A stretch of 64,000 bases of DNA from Blastocatellia bacterium (GCA_016713405.1 JADJPF010000004.1:124001-188000), one strand, 5' to 3'. Positions 8,052-16,255 are shown, numbered from the stretch's first letter. Notes: generated by a model not told the origin, from the letters alone. Made by a program: numbers and translations.

Positions 8052-9002
8052 TTGGCAGACAAAATCTTAATTGTTGATGATAATGATGCAGTACGTAAAA
8101 TGTTAGTAACTGCATTAAGTAAACACTATAATATTGTAGAAGCTGCATCGGGAGAACAAGCTTTAACAATTGCTGCTCAAGGTGATGTTCGACTAGTTTT
8201 ATTAGATATTATGATGCCCGGTATGGATGGGCTAGAAACTTGCTTAAGGCTAAGACGTAATCCTCATAGCTGTCATTCAATTATTGTAATGCTTACGGCA
8301 AGAGATAAAGAAGATGATGTAGTTACTGGTTTAAAAATGGGAGCAGATGACTATTTGACCAAACCAGTTAACTTTTCAGAGCTAAAAGCTAGAATAGATA
8401 GTCATTTAAGACGACAATGGAGAGACTTACAAGCTAGCCCATTGACAGGTCTGCCTGGAAATCGTCAAATTCAACAAATCTTAACCACTAACTTAAAAGC
8501 AGGTGTTTCATTTGCAGTTATTTATGCAGATCTAAATAATTTTAAGGCTTACAATGACCGCTATGGTTTTGCTGCTGGGGATGAGATCCTAAATTATACT
8601 GCCAGTGTTTTAACTAATGCTGTACAAGAAAAAGGCAATCCTGACACAGACTTTGTAGGCCATATTGGAGGTGATGATTTTATTATTGTCACCTCTCAAG
8701 AAAGATGTGAAGCAATTTGTCAACTTTCTATTGAACGCTTTGACCATGAAATTAAAGATTTTTATGATGCTAAAGATTTGGCTCGTGGAGGTATAGAGGC
8801 AACTGACCGCCAAGGAAATCAAATACTTGCTCCAATACTTTCCATTGGTTTAGCTGTAGTAATTCACGAGGACAGTCGATTTTCTCACCCTGGACAAATT
8901 TCACAGGTTGCAGCAGAAGTTAAAAAATATGTTAAAAAGCATGAAAAAAGTGCTTATTTAATAGATCGCCGTGCTACTAAGCTAGAGGAAATATCTAAAT
9001 GA
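8052..9002 (+). CDS. Response regulator with degenerate GGDEF (GGDDF) output domain
   Basis: Residues 1-120 form a receiver domain with acidic pocket DD9-10, phospho-acceptor Asp52 (LLDIMMPGMDG), and Lys in LTKPVN. From about residue 130 a diguanylate cyclase-like domain follows, with LTGLPGNRQI and IYADLNNFKAYND. The signature loop reads GGDDF (near 205-210) instead of GG(D/E)EF. The change of the third-position Glu to Asp may reduce or abolish c-di-GMP synthesis, so it could be an effector or a weak cyclase. The start is a TTG 4 bases after the ubiD-like stop, and its last 4 bases overlap the selA start (ATGA). No cognate histidine kinase is adjacent. Confidence 0.88.
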   Translation: MADKILIVDDNDAVRKMLVTALSKHYNIVEAASGEQALTIAAQGDVRLVLLDIMMPGMDGLETCLRLRRNPHSCHSIIVMLTARDKEDDVVTGLKMGADDYLTKPVNFSELKARIDSHLRRQWRDLQASPLTGLPGNRQIQQILTTNLKAGVSFAVIYADLNNFKAYNDRYGFAAGDEILNYTASVLTNAVQEKGNPDTDFVGHIGGDDFIIVTSQERCEAICQLSIERFDHEIKDFYDAKDLARGGIEATDRQGNQILAPILSIGLAVVIHEDSRFSHPGQISQVAAEVKKYVKKHEKSAYLIDRRATKLEEISK

Positions 9003-10393
9003 GCAATTTGCTGCTACGAGAGATCAAATCTATTGACTACCTCTTAGATTTACCTACGTCACAGAAGTTAATCGCTATAAGTAGCCGGGATTTTGTGCGG
9101 GATACTCTAAGAATCTTACTTACAGATTTAAGAAAGGAAATCCTAGATAATCAATTACCTCAAGATAGTAACTTAATAGAAATTATAGAAAGTGAGTTGC
9201 CAGTTTATTGGCAGAGTTTAACTAATAACAGCTTAGAGTCCGTAATTAATGCTACAGGTACTTTACTACATACAAATTTAGGTCGTTCTCCTTTAGCAAA
9301 CGAAGCGTTAGAGGAAATAAACAAAATTGCTAACAGTTATTGTAATTTAGAGTATGACTTGGTGACTGGAAAACGTGGACATCGAGATCAACATTGTGAA
9401 GAGTTATTAAAAACTCTACTTGGTTGTGAATCCGCAGTTGTAGTTAATAATAATGCTGCGGCAGTAATGCTAGTTTTAGATGAGCTTGCAAGCGGTGGGG
9501 AAGCAATTATTTCTCGTGGAGAGCTAATAGAAATAGGCGGAGCTTTTCGTATTCCTGATGTAATGAAAAAAAGTGGCGCAGTACTGCGCGAAGTTGGGAC
9601 AACAAACCGGACTCGATTGTCAGATTATGAGGCTGCAATTAATGAAAATACTAAGGTTATTTTAAGGGTACATCCTAGTAATTATCGTATTAGCGGTTTT
9701 ACAGAAAAACCTAGTCTATCAGAATTAGTTAAGCTATCAGAAAAACATAACTTAGTTTTAATTGAAGATCTTGGAAGTGGTTGCCTAGTGGATTTAACCC
9801 CTTATGGTGTTAAAGATGAGCCGACTGCCCAAGCATCTATCACAGCAGGCGTGCATGTAATAACTTTTAGCGGCGATAAAATGTTAGGTGGGCCGCAAGC
9901 AGGAATTATTGCTGGTAAAAAAGCCTATATTTCACGTATTCGCCGAAACCCATTACTTAGAGCTTTACGAGTCGATAAGCTTTGTTATGGGGCATTAGCT
10001 GCTACTTTAAGGCTTTATCAATTTGGCATAGCGTGGGACAAAATACCACTTCTACAAGCACTTAAGGCTACTGATAAAGAAATAATGACTCGTTCTAAAA
10101 ACTTTTTGCGACGAGTAAAAAGAAAACTTCCCGCTACAACAACACTAAATTTTAGTTTGCAACCAGGTGGCTCATTAATGGGTGCTGGGTCTGCTCCAGA
10201 AGTGCTACTACCTACTACACTTATAGCTATTAAAGACACAAAATTATCAAGTTTAGAGTTAGCTAGTAAATTGCGAACTGCTAAAACACCAGTAATTGCT
10301 AGAATTGAAGAAGATAAATTGCTGTTAGATTTACGTAGTGTGTTGCCTAGAGATGAGCAATTATTAGAGGAAATAATAGTTAATTTAATATAA
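8999..10393 (+). CDS. selA: L-seryl-tRNA(Sec) selenium transferase
   Basis: SelA converts Ser-tRNA(Sec) to Sec-tRNA(Sec) using selenophosphate, in a PLP-dependent cytoplasmic ring complex. The 464-residue length is normal. Recognisable blocks are INATGTLLHTNLGRSPL (residues 82-98), NNNAAAVMLVL, SRGELIEIGGAFRIP, the PLP-lysine segment FSGDKMLGGPQAGII (Lys near 294), and a conserved C-terminal domain. It overlaps the upstream response regulator by ATGA, implying translational coupling. Its presence implies the cell makes selenoproteins, but selB, selD and selC (tRNA-Sec) are not in this window. No strong candidate Sec-encoding TGA was found here. Confidence 0.96.
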   Translation: MSNLLLREIKSIDYLLDLPTSQKLIAISSRDFVRDTLRILLTDLRKEILDNQLPQDSNLIEIIESELPVYWQSLTNNSLESVINATGTLLHTNLGRSPLANEALEEINKIANSYCNLEYDLVTGKRGHRDQHCEELLKTLLGCESAVVVNNNAAAVMLVLDELASGGEAIISRGELIEIGGAFRIPDVMKKSGAVLREVGTTNRTRLSDYEAAINENTKVILRVHPSNYRISGFTEKPSLSELVKLSEKHNLVLIEDLGSGCLVDLTPYGVKDEPTAQASITAGVHVITFSGDKMLGGPQAGIIAGKKAYISRIRRNPLLRALRVDKLCYGALAATLRLYQFGIAWDKIPLLQALKATDKEIMTRSKNFLRRVKRKLPATTTLNFSLQPGGSLMGAGSAPEVLLPTTLIAIKDTKLSSLELASKLRTAKTPVIARIEEDKLLLDLRSVLPRDEQLLEEIIVNLI

Positions 10394-10397
10394 AAAT

Positions 10398-11930
10398 TTA
10401 CTGGACATCTAAGCCAAAGTTCCTAAGCTGTTCTACCATTGTTTGACAAACTTCTTGAAGTTTAGTACGAGTTACTAATAAATTAAGTGCTGTGTCCGTA
10501 TCATGTTTTTTTCTAGCCATTTGACTGGCGGTTTCTAGTTCACCTTGGCAACGTTGGGCTTGTTCTAAAAAATAAACTGTTGCAGGGACGCTATATTGAT
10601 GTTTTGTTTTTTTCTGCGACATTCCTTCTACAAAAATTACTGCACTTTCTTTTAATTCTGTTAGCAAAGCAATGGCACGACGCACTAACTCATATTGCTG
10701 TTTATGCTCAACGGCTACTAAATTACCTAAGGAAATTATTGCAATAACTTCCCAACTACTTAATAGCAATGTAGTTCGGCTAAGTTGTACTACTTCAGCA
10801 GATGAACGGCGAGAACGTTGAGACAAAATCTGTGCAAGGTCTTCTATTCGTGCAGTTAGCTGATTTTCCATCGCGCTAACATTTGCATAGTCAAGAACTG
10901 TAGAAATAGGGGTTAATTTAGAATCTCGTTCGGCAACTGGTCTAGGTGTGGGTTTTGGCTTTTCTGGCTCAGAGCTTTGAACTTGGCTAGTTGCTGCACG
11001 ACTTTCTACTACTTCCATTGCATGACGTAACCATTGACCTACTTGGGCTAATTGTTGTAATCGTTGAAAGTTAGTTTGGTAATTTTCATTAAGCAAATCC
11101 TCTGCTTTTTCTGCCATTCGTTGAGCCGCTTCAACGTTTAATACTCCGTTTTCTCCTAGTTTTCCTATAGAAGTAATCCCAACACTAATTAAATAGTTTG
11201 ATGTATCCACAATATATTTTCTTTCTGCCTTAAATAATTTAGAAAAACTACTATCTAATGTTTGATTAAGGTCATTGATAACTAAAAGTAGCTGTGGATT
11301 CCAATCAATACTACTAAAATGATTTTTTATTCTTCTTACTCTGACTAAGTATTCTCCCATAATTAATTGAGGAAAGGTTTTTAAGGAGTTAATTTCTATA
11401 ATTAAAGCTTCTAGTTGTTGAATCGCTTCTGTTGCTGCATAGGTTAGTTGATAAAAATCAGGGAATAAATCTACTAAAACTTTGACTTGCTCTTCATCCT
11501 CTAGGTTTCTGCATAGCTCTGCTAGGGTTAATTCTAACTTTCCTCGGTCGTCTATTGAATCAGGGCGACGAGTAATTAAAAAGCGAGCTAGTGACATTAA
11601 ATCTTCATGTGCTAGTAAGTTTTGTCTAATATATTGGCGTAGCCCATAAGGGGTTAAAGTAACGTTAGCTTGTTGCAACCATTGGTCATATTCTTGTAAA
11701 TAACCTTCAACAGCGGTTAATTTAGCGTTTACAGTAAGTGGATCACCGCTATTAATTAAAGGTTTTAAGGTTTTTAATACACCAAAAATCTTAGTTTCTA
11801 TAGTGTTTGTTCCAACAGTTACTATATGACCAAGTTTTGATAGAATATCTTGACCATTATGTAGTTGCTTAAAACGCAGAACTAAAGTTTTATATTGTTG
11901 ATCTAAGGTTGAGTTTTGATTACTACTCAT
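10398..11930 (-). CDS. Hypothetical all-helical protein, 510 residues
   Basis: I do not recognise this protein. It is soluble, nearly all helical, Leu/Gln-rich, and lacks signal peptide and membrane segments. Residues 1-300 look like a helical repeat or bundle. A Pro/Ser-rich linker (EPEKPKPTPRPVAERDSK) lies near 325-345, followed by a second helical part to the end. The layout resembles scaffolding or dynamin/TPR-like helical proteins, but no ATP-binding or catalytic motif is visible. It converges on selA, whose stop is 4 bases away, and starts at an ATG at 11930. The next gene upstream is divergent. Confidence 0.8.
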   Translation of the reverse strand: MSSNQNSTLDQQYKTLVLRFKQLHNGQDILSKLGHIVTVGTNTIETKIFGVLKTLKPLINSGDPLTVNAKLTAVEGYLQEYDQWLQQANVTLTPYGLRQYIRQNLLAHEDLMSLARFLITRRPDSIDDRGKLELTLAELCRNLEDEEQVKVLVDLFPDFYQLTYAATEAIQQLEALIIEINSLKTFPQLIMGEYLVRVRRIKNHFSSIDWNPQLLLVINDLNQTLDSSFSKLFKAERKYIVDTSNYLISVGITSIGKLGENGVLNVEAAQRMAEKAEDLLNENYQTNFQRLQQLAQVGQWLRHAMEVVESRAATSQVQSSEPEKPKPTPRPVAERDSKLTPISTVLDYANVSAMENQLTARIEDLAQILSQRSRRSSAEVVQLSRTTLLLSSWEVIAIISLGNLVAVEHKQQYELVRRAIALLTELKESAVIFVEGMSQKKTKHQYSVPATVYFLEQAQRCQGELETASQMARKKHDTDTALNLLVTRTKLQEVCQTMVEQLRNFGLDVQ

Positions 11931-12066
11931 TAATTGATCCTGTATTAACTTGTTAGGAAAGGCATTTTAACAGGTTTTTTCTTGTTATTATAGTATTTCT
12001 ATCCTAGATTTTTCTTAATGTCAGAGTATTATTAAGATTTTGTAAAGATTGAGGAATAAAATAGTT

Positions 12067-12693
12067 ATGTCAGATGATTGGGCAAAAGAAATAGCAAATA
12101 AAATTCGTAAGAATCAGTCAAAAGAAGTTTCTGTTGAGCGAGCAAGTCAAATTGTTAAAGCGGCTGAAGATGCTCGTCAACAAGCAGCAGATATTTTATT
12201 TAAGCTATTTATAAATAAAGTAGATGCAGTTTGTAAGCAAATAGAAAAGGCTGAAGGTAAGGGAGGCGGATTGCTAGGATTTTTCCGCCGTCGCTCTTCA
12301 TCAGATGTGCTTAGTTATGCTGTTAGCCCTGAACAAACTTTTCGTTTTCAAGTTCGTGAAGCTTATGGAACTAGACTAGAAATTGAATATAACCGGGATG
12401 GTCAACCTAGTTTAAGGGTCGATGTTGCTACTTATGAGTTAGTTAATGGTGACTATTTACCAATTTTTCGTGATTCTGGAGCTATAGCAGGTGCGCAAAT
12501 TTGGCAGGAGAAAAAAAGCGAGCGTAAACACCCTGAACTTGTGGCAAGGCTTTTTTTAGTGCTTAGTGCTGCGGCTGTAGAAGAAAAATTAAAAATAAAA
12601 GATACTGTTAGATGGGTTTATGAGACTGATAATAAAGTATTTACTGATGAAGATGTGCAAAAATTAATTGAAAATCTAATTGCTTCTGCCTAA
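12067..12693 (+). CDS. Hypothetical protein with N-terminal helix and beta-rich core
   Basis: The 208-residue product starts MSDDWAKEIANKIRKNQ and has a charged amphipathic N-terminal helix (to about residue 65). A GGGLLGFFRRRSSSD linker follows, then a beta-rich section with SYAVSPEQTFRFQVREAYGTRLEIEY. The family is not recognised. The frame also allows a TTG start at 12049, but the ATG at 12067 has an AGGA about 11 bases upstream and gives the more natural N-terminus. The gene lies 13 bases before the alpha/beta hydrolase and is likely co-transcribed with it. No catalytic motif is visible. Confidence 0.75.
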   Translation: MSDDWAKEIANKIRKNQSKEVSVERASQIVKAAEDARQQAADILFKLFINKVDAVCKQIEKAEGKGGGLLGFFRRRSSSDVLSYAVSPEQTFRFQVREAYGTRLEIEYNRDGQPSLRVDVATYELVNGDYLPIFRDSGAIAGAQIWQEKKSERKHPELVARLFLVLSAAAVEEKLKIKDTVRWVYETDNKVFTDEDVQKLIENLIASA

Positions 12694-12706
12694 AAGGGTT
12701 AAGATT

Positions 12707-13456
12707 ATGAAATATAAAATTTCTGGTAGCGGGCCACTGTTTATTTTTATTCCTGGACTAGATGGAACAGGAGAACTTTTTTATCGTCAAGAAGCAGAGC
12801 TTTCTAAAACGTTTACAGTTGTTAGTTGTTCTTTACGCACTTCTAGCAATTTTACTTACCAAGATTTAATAGATGATTTAGCAAAGTTAATTAATACCCT
12901 AGGGAAAAATCCAGCTATTTTATGTGGAGAATCCTTTGGCGGAACACTTTGTTTACAATTTGCCTTGGCTCATCCAAATTTACTAGAGAAATTACTTATT
13001 ATTAATTCTTTTCCTTATTTTCGTAATCGTTCACTATTTTTTACAGGTCGTATTTTACTGGAATTTACCCCTTATGAATTTCTCCATCTAGGCCGCGCTG
13101 CTGCTGTTAATTTAGGGCTTTTAGGAGAAGATTTAGCCCCACCTGACAAAGAAAAATTTATATCCCTAACAACCAAACTTCCAAAACTGCCAATAGTAAG
13201 ACGTATGGATTTAATTGCTGAATATGATATTCGTAATAGCTTAGGTAAAATTAATAGTCATACATTATTTTTAGCTGGACGAAAAGATCGACTTCAAAAC
13301 TCTGTATTAGAAGCAGAATTTATGGCTAGTCAAATGCCGAATGCTAGAGTAAAAATACTAGAAAACGTTGGACATATTCCACTACCGTCTTATAAGTGTT
13401 CGCTTTTAGATATACTTACAGAAACAGACTTTTTACCAAGTTTACCAAATTACTAG
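12707..13456 (+). CDS. Alpha/beta hydrolase
   Basis: The 249-residue protein has the alpha/beta hydrolase fold. The oxyanion-side strand is FIFIPGLDGTGELF near residues 10-25. The nucleophile elbow is GESFGG (Ser near residue 76), an acid is likely in AGRKDRL (near 192), and the catalytic His is in VGHIPLP near the C-terminus. There is no signal peptide, so it is cytoplasmic, and the substrate is unknown. I chose the ATG at 12707, which has an AAAGGG Shine-Dalgarno about 8 bases upstream. The longer frame from 12680 would run back over the upstream gene. It lies 13 bases after the preceding hypothetical gene. Confidence 0.9.
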   Translation: MKYKISGSGPLFIFIPGLDGTGELFYRQEAELSKTFTVVSCSLRTSSNFTYQDLIDDLAKLINTLGKNPAILCGESFGGTLCLQFALAHPNLLEKLLIINSFPYFRNRSLFFTGRILLEFTPYEFLHLGRAAAVNLGLLGEDLAPPDKEKFISLTTKLPKLPIVRRMDLIAEYDIRNSLGKINSHTLFLAGRKDRLQNSVLEAEFMASQMPNARVKILENVGHIPLPSYKCSLLDILTETDFLPSLPNY

Positions 13457-13936
13457 ATTATAGTTATAGAATTACTTAATTGACTTGCAATAGCATTATA
13501 AGCAATCCAAGCGGTACTAGCTGCTAATAATGCTCTTAGCAAATTAATTGTTTCTTCTGTAATAAAGCTTTTAAGCATATGAAAATTATAAAGAATCAAA
13601 TATTTAGACCTTATAAATCTTAGCTTACCTTTTAACAACAAAAAAGTAATTTTGGGAACTAGTTGTATAATAAATAAACTAAATAAAATAAGTAATAATG
13701 CCAACAAAAATTAAAACAAATATCAAAATAATAAATTACAATTTAGTAACTTATATAATACAAAATACATATAATAAAAATAAGTAAAAATAAATAGATA
13801 AAATTTAGTAACTTATATAAGAATATCAAAAGAAAATACTATAAAAATAAGCTTTTAACCTAGGAATAAAGCTATTTTGAAAAGTAGGTTCAGTTTCTAT
13901 ATTTTTGTAAAATTTTCTAGATAAATGGCAAAAACA
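13457..13936. other. AT-rich non-coding gap
   Basis: This stretch between the hydrolase and the promoter of the next gene is unusually AT-rich, with long A and T runs. It holds a 19-bp direct repeat (listed separately). A minus-strand frame at 13453-13707 could encode an 84-residue hydrophobic peptide from a TTG codon, but it lacks a ribosome binding site and overlaps the hydrolase end, so I do not call it. No tRNA, terminator hairpin or mobile-element end was seen. Confidence 0.4.
13740..13820. repeat. 19-bp direct repeat in AT-rich gap
   Basis: Two identical copies of AATTTAGTAACTTATATAA lie at 13740-13758 and 13802-13820, with 62 bp between their starts. Each copy includes the palindrome TTATATAA. 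They sit about 140-220 bp upstream of the promoter of the small secreted protein gene. They could be protein-binding sites or the result of a local duplication. Confidence 0.7.
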
Positions 13937-13966
13937 TTAGCTTAAAATATCTAAACATAGTATAAT
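13937..13966 (+). promoter_or_regulatory. Promoter candidate for the small secreted protein gene
   Basis: A perfect -10 hexamer TATAAT at 13961-13966 is preceded after 18 bp by a weak -35 TTAGCT at 13937-13942. The predicted transcript would begin near 13973, leaving a leader of about 80 bases. This argues against the in-frame ATG at 13971 and for the ATG at 14052. Confidence 0.5.
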
Positions 13967-14051
13967 TTAAATGAAGAAAGGAAGTGTAAAATTTGTTGGA
14001 TTTTCTCTAATTCCTAATAGTCGTAATTTACCTTTTAGAAAGGAGGCTATT

Positions 14052-14420
14052 ATGAGGAATCTAAATTTTGGAAAATGGCAATTATTAAGAAGTAAAATTG
14101 TAGGAATTCTTATTAGTTTTGTGCTTATTCTTACTACCCTAATAGCTTTTGTTCCAAATATCCAAGCTCAAAGAGATAGAGATAGAGATAGAGATGATAG
14201 ACCTCGTTATGAACATCACGATCGTGATTATGCTAGAAGAGAATATGGAAGAGGTCAACGAGATGGTTTTGAAAAGGGTAGAGAAGATGCTCGTGAACGT
14301 AGACGTTTTGACCCAGGTGATTCAAGGCGTTTTAGAGAAGGCAGCCGACCCTATAGAGAAGGCTTTATGGATGGGTATAGAGATGGTTACAGATCCCATC
14401 AACATCATAGAAGATTCTAA
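14052..14420 (+). CDS. Small secreted Arg/Asp/Gly-rich protein
   Basis: The 122-residue product has an N-terminal membrane or signal segment (SKIVGILISFVLILTTLIAF) with a likely cleavage after VPNIQA. The mature part is extremely rich in Arg, Asp, His and Gly. It starts with an RDRDRDRDD run and then has repeated blocks such as RGQRDGFEKGREDARE and REGFMDGYRDGYR, which have a G-(F/Y)-x-x-G-x-x-D rhythm. The family is unknown; it may be an exported structural or metal/nucleic-acid binding protein. The start is fixed by a perfect AGGAGG at 14041-14046, five bases before the ATG. The same frame extends upstream to 13971 without a binding site. A terminator follows. Confidence 0.82.
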   Translation: MRNLNFGKWQLLRSKIVGILISFVLILTTLIAFVPNIQAQRDRDRDRDDRPRYEHHDRDYARREYGRGQRDGFEKGREDARERRRFDPGDSRRFREGSRPYREGFMDGYRDGYRSHQHHRRF

Positions 14421-14456
14421 CTAGTAATATTCCTAGGTTTTTCTTAGTTTAAGTAT

Positions 14457-14481
14457 AAGGGCAGGTTTAGTACCTGCCCTT
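14457..14481 (+). terminator. Intrinsic terminator after the small secreted protein gene
   Basis: A perfect 10-bp stem AAGGGCAGGT / ACCTGCCCTT (14457-14466 with 14472-14481) has the 5-base loop TTAGT and is followed by TAATATTTG. It lies 36 bases past the stop codon. The GC-rich stem and T-rich tail fit rho-independent termination. Confidence 0.8.
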
Positions 14482-14550
14482 TAATATTTGCCCTAATAAG
14501 TAAAAATCTATATCTTTATCTTTTACAAAATAAAAATTAAGGGGCAGTTT

Positions 14551-15339
14551 GTGACAAAAGCAGCAAATAAAGTAGTTTTAATTACAGGGGCATCTAGTGG
14601 GATTGGACTAGCCACAGCTAGAGTTTTTGCAAGTGCCGGTGCTAAAGTTATGTTAACAGCCAGACGAGAAGATAATTTGATAAAAGCTTGTGAAGAAATT
14701 CGTGCTAAAGGCGGACAAGCAGACTATTTTGTTGCTGATATTGCTAATGAATCTAATGTTAAAAGCTTAGTGGAACATATTATTAAATTACATAATAAAA
14801 TTGATGTCCTAGTAAATAATGCTGGTTATGGGCATTTTCTCCCACTCAGTCAAACTTCTAGCGAAGATATGGAAAAAATCATGGCAACTAATTTTTTTGG
14901 CACCTTTTATGCTACTCAAGCTGTGCTGCCAATTATGCAAAAACAACTGTCAGGGTTAATAATAATGGTTTCTTCTGTTGCTGCTAAAAGGGTTTTTCGT
15001 ACTTCTGGAGGAGCTTATAACACTAGTAAGTATGCTATGCAGGGCTATGCTGAAGCTTTAAGATTAGAGCTACTTGCTAGTCCAATAAAAGTTTCTATAG
15101 TTTGTCCTGTTGTTACTACAACAGAATTTTTTGATTTAGCAGAATCTCAAACAGGTAAAAAGGCTACTTTAACTGGGCCAGTACAAACAGCCGAACAGGT
15201 AGCAGAAGCAATTTTGTCGCTAATGGATAATCCAAAAGCTGAAATAGTTATGTTAAAATCTGCAAAACTACTTCTGGCAGTAAATGCTTTGTTTCCTGGC
15301 CTCGTAGATCAGTTTTTACATCGTTTTATGAATAAATAA
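14551..15339 (+). CDS. SDR family NAD(P)-dependent oxidoreductase
   Basis: The 262-residue classical short-chain dehydrogenase has the cofactor motif TGASSGIG (residues 12-19), NNAGYGHF, catalytic Ser in VSSVAAKR, and YNTSK (Tyr and Lys near 156-160). The C-terminus is hydrophobic (KLLLAVNALFPGLVDQFLHRF), which may associate with membranes as in some DltE/YqjQ-like members. The substrate is unknown. The start is a GTG at 14551 preceded by AAGGGG about 7 bases upstream. The gene appears to be a single transcription unit between the upstream terminator and the infC promoter region. Confidence 0.92.
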   Translation: MTKAANKVVLITGASSGIGLATARVFASAGAKVMLTARREDNLIKACEEIRAKGGQADYFVADIANESNVKSLVEHIIKLHNKIDVLVNNAGYGHFLPLSQTSSEDMEKIMATNFFGTFYATQAVLPIMQKQLSGLIIMVSSVAAKRVFRTSGGAYNTSKYAMQGYAEALRLELLASPIKVSIVCPVVTTTEFFDLAESQTGKKATLTGPVQTAEQVAEAILSLMDNPKAEIVMLKSAKLLLAVNALFPGLVDQFLHRFMNK

Positions 15340-15435
15340 ATGGATAATACATAAATAATACTAAGCGAATATAGTTAAATAAGCATTTGTAAGCTTAAAT
15401 TTTTATCATCTTAAAGACAATCTTAAACTAGGCGA

Positions 15436-15464
15436 TTGTGCTAATAACAATAATTTGCTATTAT
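15436..15464 (+). promoter_or_regulatory. Promoter candidate for infC
   Basis: A -35 like TTGTGC at 15436-15441 and a good -10 TATTAT at 15459-15464 are separated by 17 bp. The predicted leader is about 125 bases and contains paired elements discussed in the findings. Confidence 0.4.
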
Positions 15465-15507
15465 TACGCTGAATATTGGTTTTCATGCCTATTTGATATC
15501 AAAAATC

Positions 15508-15557
15508 CCAAATTTTATTAACTATTTTGGTAAGCCAATTTCAAAATTGAAATTTGG
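15508..15557 (+). promoter_or_regulatory. infC leader with alternative hairpins
   Basis: Two structures compete here. A local stem pairs 15537-15543 (AATTTCA) with 15548-15554 (TGAAATT). A long-range stem pairs 15508-15515 (CCAAATTT) perfectly with 15550-15557 (AAATTTGG). They share bases and so exclude each other. The region ends about 27 bases before the infC Shine-Dalgarno. Autoregulation of infC through its leader or start codon is known in other bacteria; whether this structure contributes is inference. Confidence 0.35.
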
Positions 15558-15594
15558 TAAGACTTAAATCAATAACAAACTATGGAGGTGAACA

Positions 15595-16152
15595 ATTAGC
15601 ACTAATAATTTTCAAAAACGTCCTATTCGTACACAGGAAAAAACCCCACTGGTACGTATTAATCAACATATTCGCGTTCGTGAAGTTCGGGTAATTGACG
15701 ATGATGGAGCGCAATTAGGTATTATGTCTCCGCAACAAGCCTTAGATATTGCAAAAGAAAAAGGCTTGGATCTAGTTGAAGTTGCTCCTCAAGCTCAACC
15801 GCCTGTATGTCGTATAATCAACTATGGTAAATGGCAATATGAGCAGAAGAAAAAAGCTCATGCTGCCAAGCAAAAACAAACTACAGTTACAGTTAAAGAA
15901 ATAAAGTTTCGTCCTGCTACCGATGATCACGACTATGAATTTAAGAAAAATAACGCAGTTAGAATGCTTCAAGATGGTGATAAAGTGAAAGCTAGTGTGC
16001 GCTTTCGTGGTCGTGAAATTACTCACCGAGAGTTGGGTCAACAATTATTAGAGCGTTTAGAAATAGACCTTAGTCAATATGGAATTATTGAAGTACGTCC
16101 TAAGATGGAAGGTATGGTAATGTTTAGTATTTTTAGCCCTAAACGTAACTAA
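15595..16152 (+). CDS. infC: Translation initiation factor IF-3, rare ATT start codon
   Basis: IF-3 binds the 30S subunit, prevents premature joining of 50S and checks start-codon choice. The 185-residue protein carries the N-domain core (INQHIRVREVRVIDDDGAQLGIM), the linker KKKAHAAKQKQ, and the C-domain with VKEIKFRPATDDHDYEFK and RFRGREITH. The gene starts at ATT 15595. A TGA stop in the same frame at 15589-15591 blocks any upstream start, GGAGG at 15584-15588 is 6 bases before the ATT, and the first ATG (15724) would remove 43 conserved residues. Rare starts for infC allow autorepression, as known for the ATT of E. coli. No rpmI or rplT follows; a hairpin ends the unit. Confidence 0.96.
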   Translation: MSTNNFQKRPIRTQEKTPLVRINQHIRVREVRVIDDDGAQLGIMSPQQALDIAKEKGLDLVEVAPQAQPPVCRIINYGKWQYEQKKKAHAAKQKQTTVTVKEIKFRPATDDHDYEFKKNNAVRMLQDGDKVKASVRFRGREITHRELGQQLLERLEIDLSQYGIIEVRPKMEGMVMFSIFSPKRN

Positions 16153-16170
16153 TATTTAATCTAGTTTAAG

Positions 16171-16196
16171 AGAGAGCCTTAAAAGTGAGGCTCTCT
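16171..16196 (+). terminator. Terminator-like hairpin after infC
   Basis: An 8-bp stem AGAGAGCC / GGCTCTCT (16171-16178 with 16189-16196) has a 10-base loop. It lies 18 bases past the infC stop. There is only a weak T-rich tail further on (ATATTTTTC from 16208), so efficiency is uncertain. Confidence 0.5.
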
Positions 16197-16255
16197 TGCT
16201 GATAAATTATATTTTTCTATAAAAATAAATTTTCATAGGAGTGTGGCTCAAGCGT

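Noticed and set aside
13453..13707. 84-residue hydrophobic minus-strand frame starting at TTG
   Set aside because: It lies in very AT-rich DNA, lacks a ribosome binding site and overlaps the hydrolase end; too weak to call.
14149..14424. Second plus-strand frame within the Arg-rich gene
   Set aside because: It is a shadow created by the low-complexity repeats; the frame with the signal peptide, AGGAGG and terminator is the real one.
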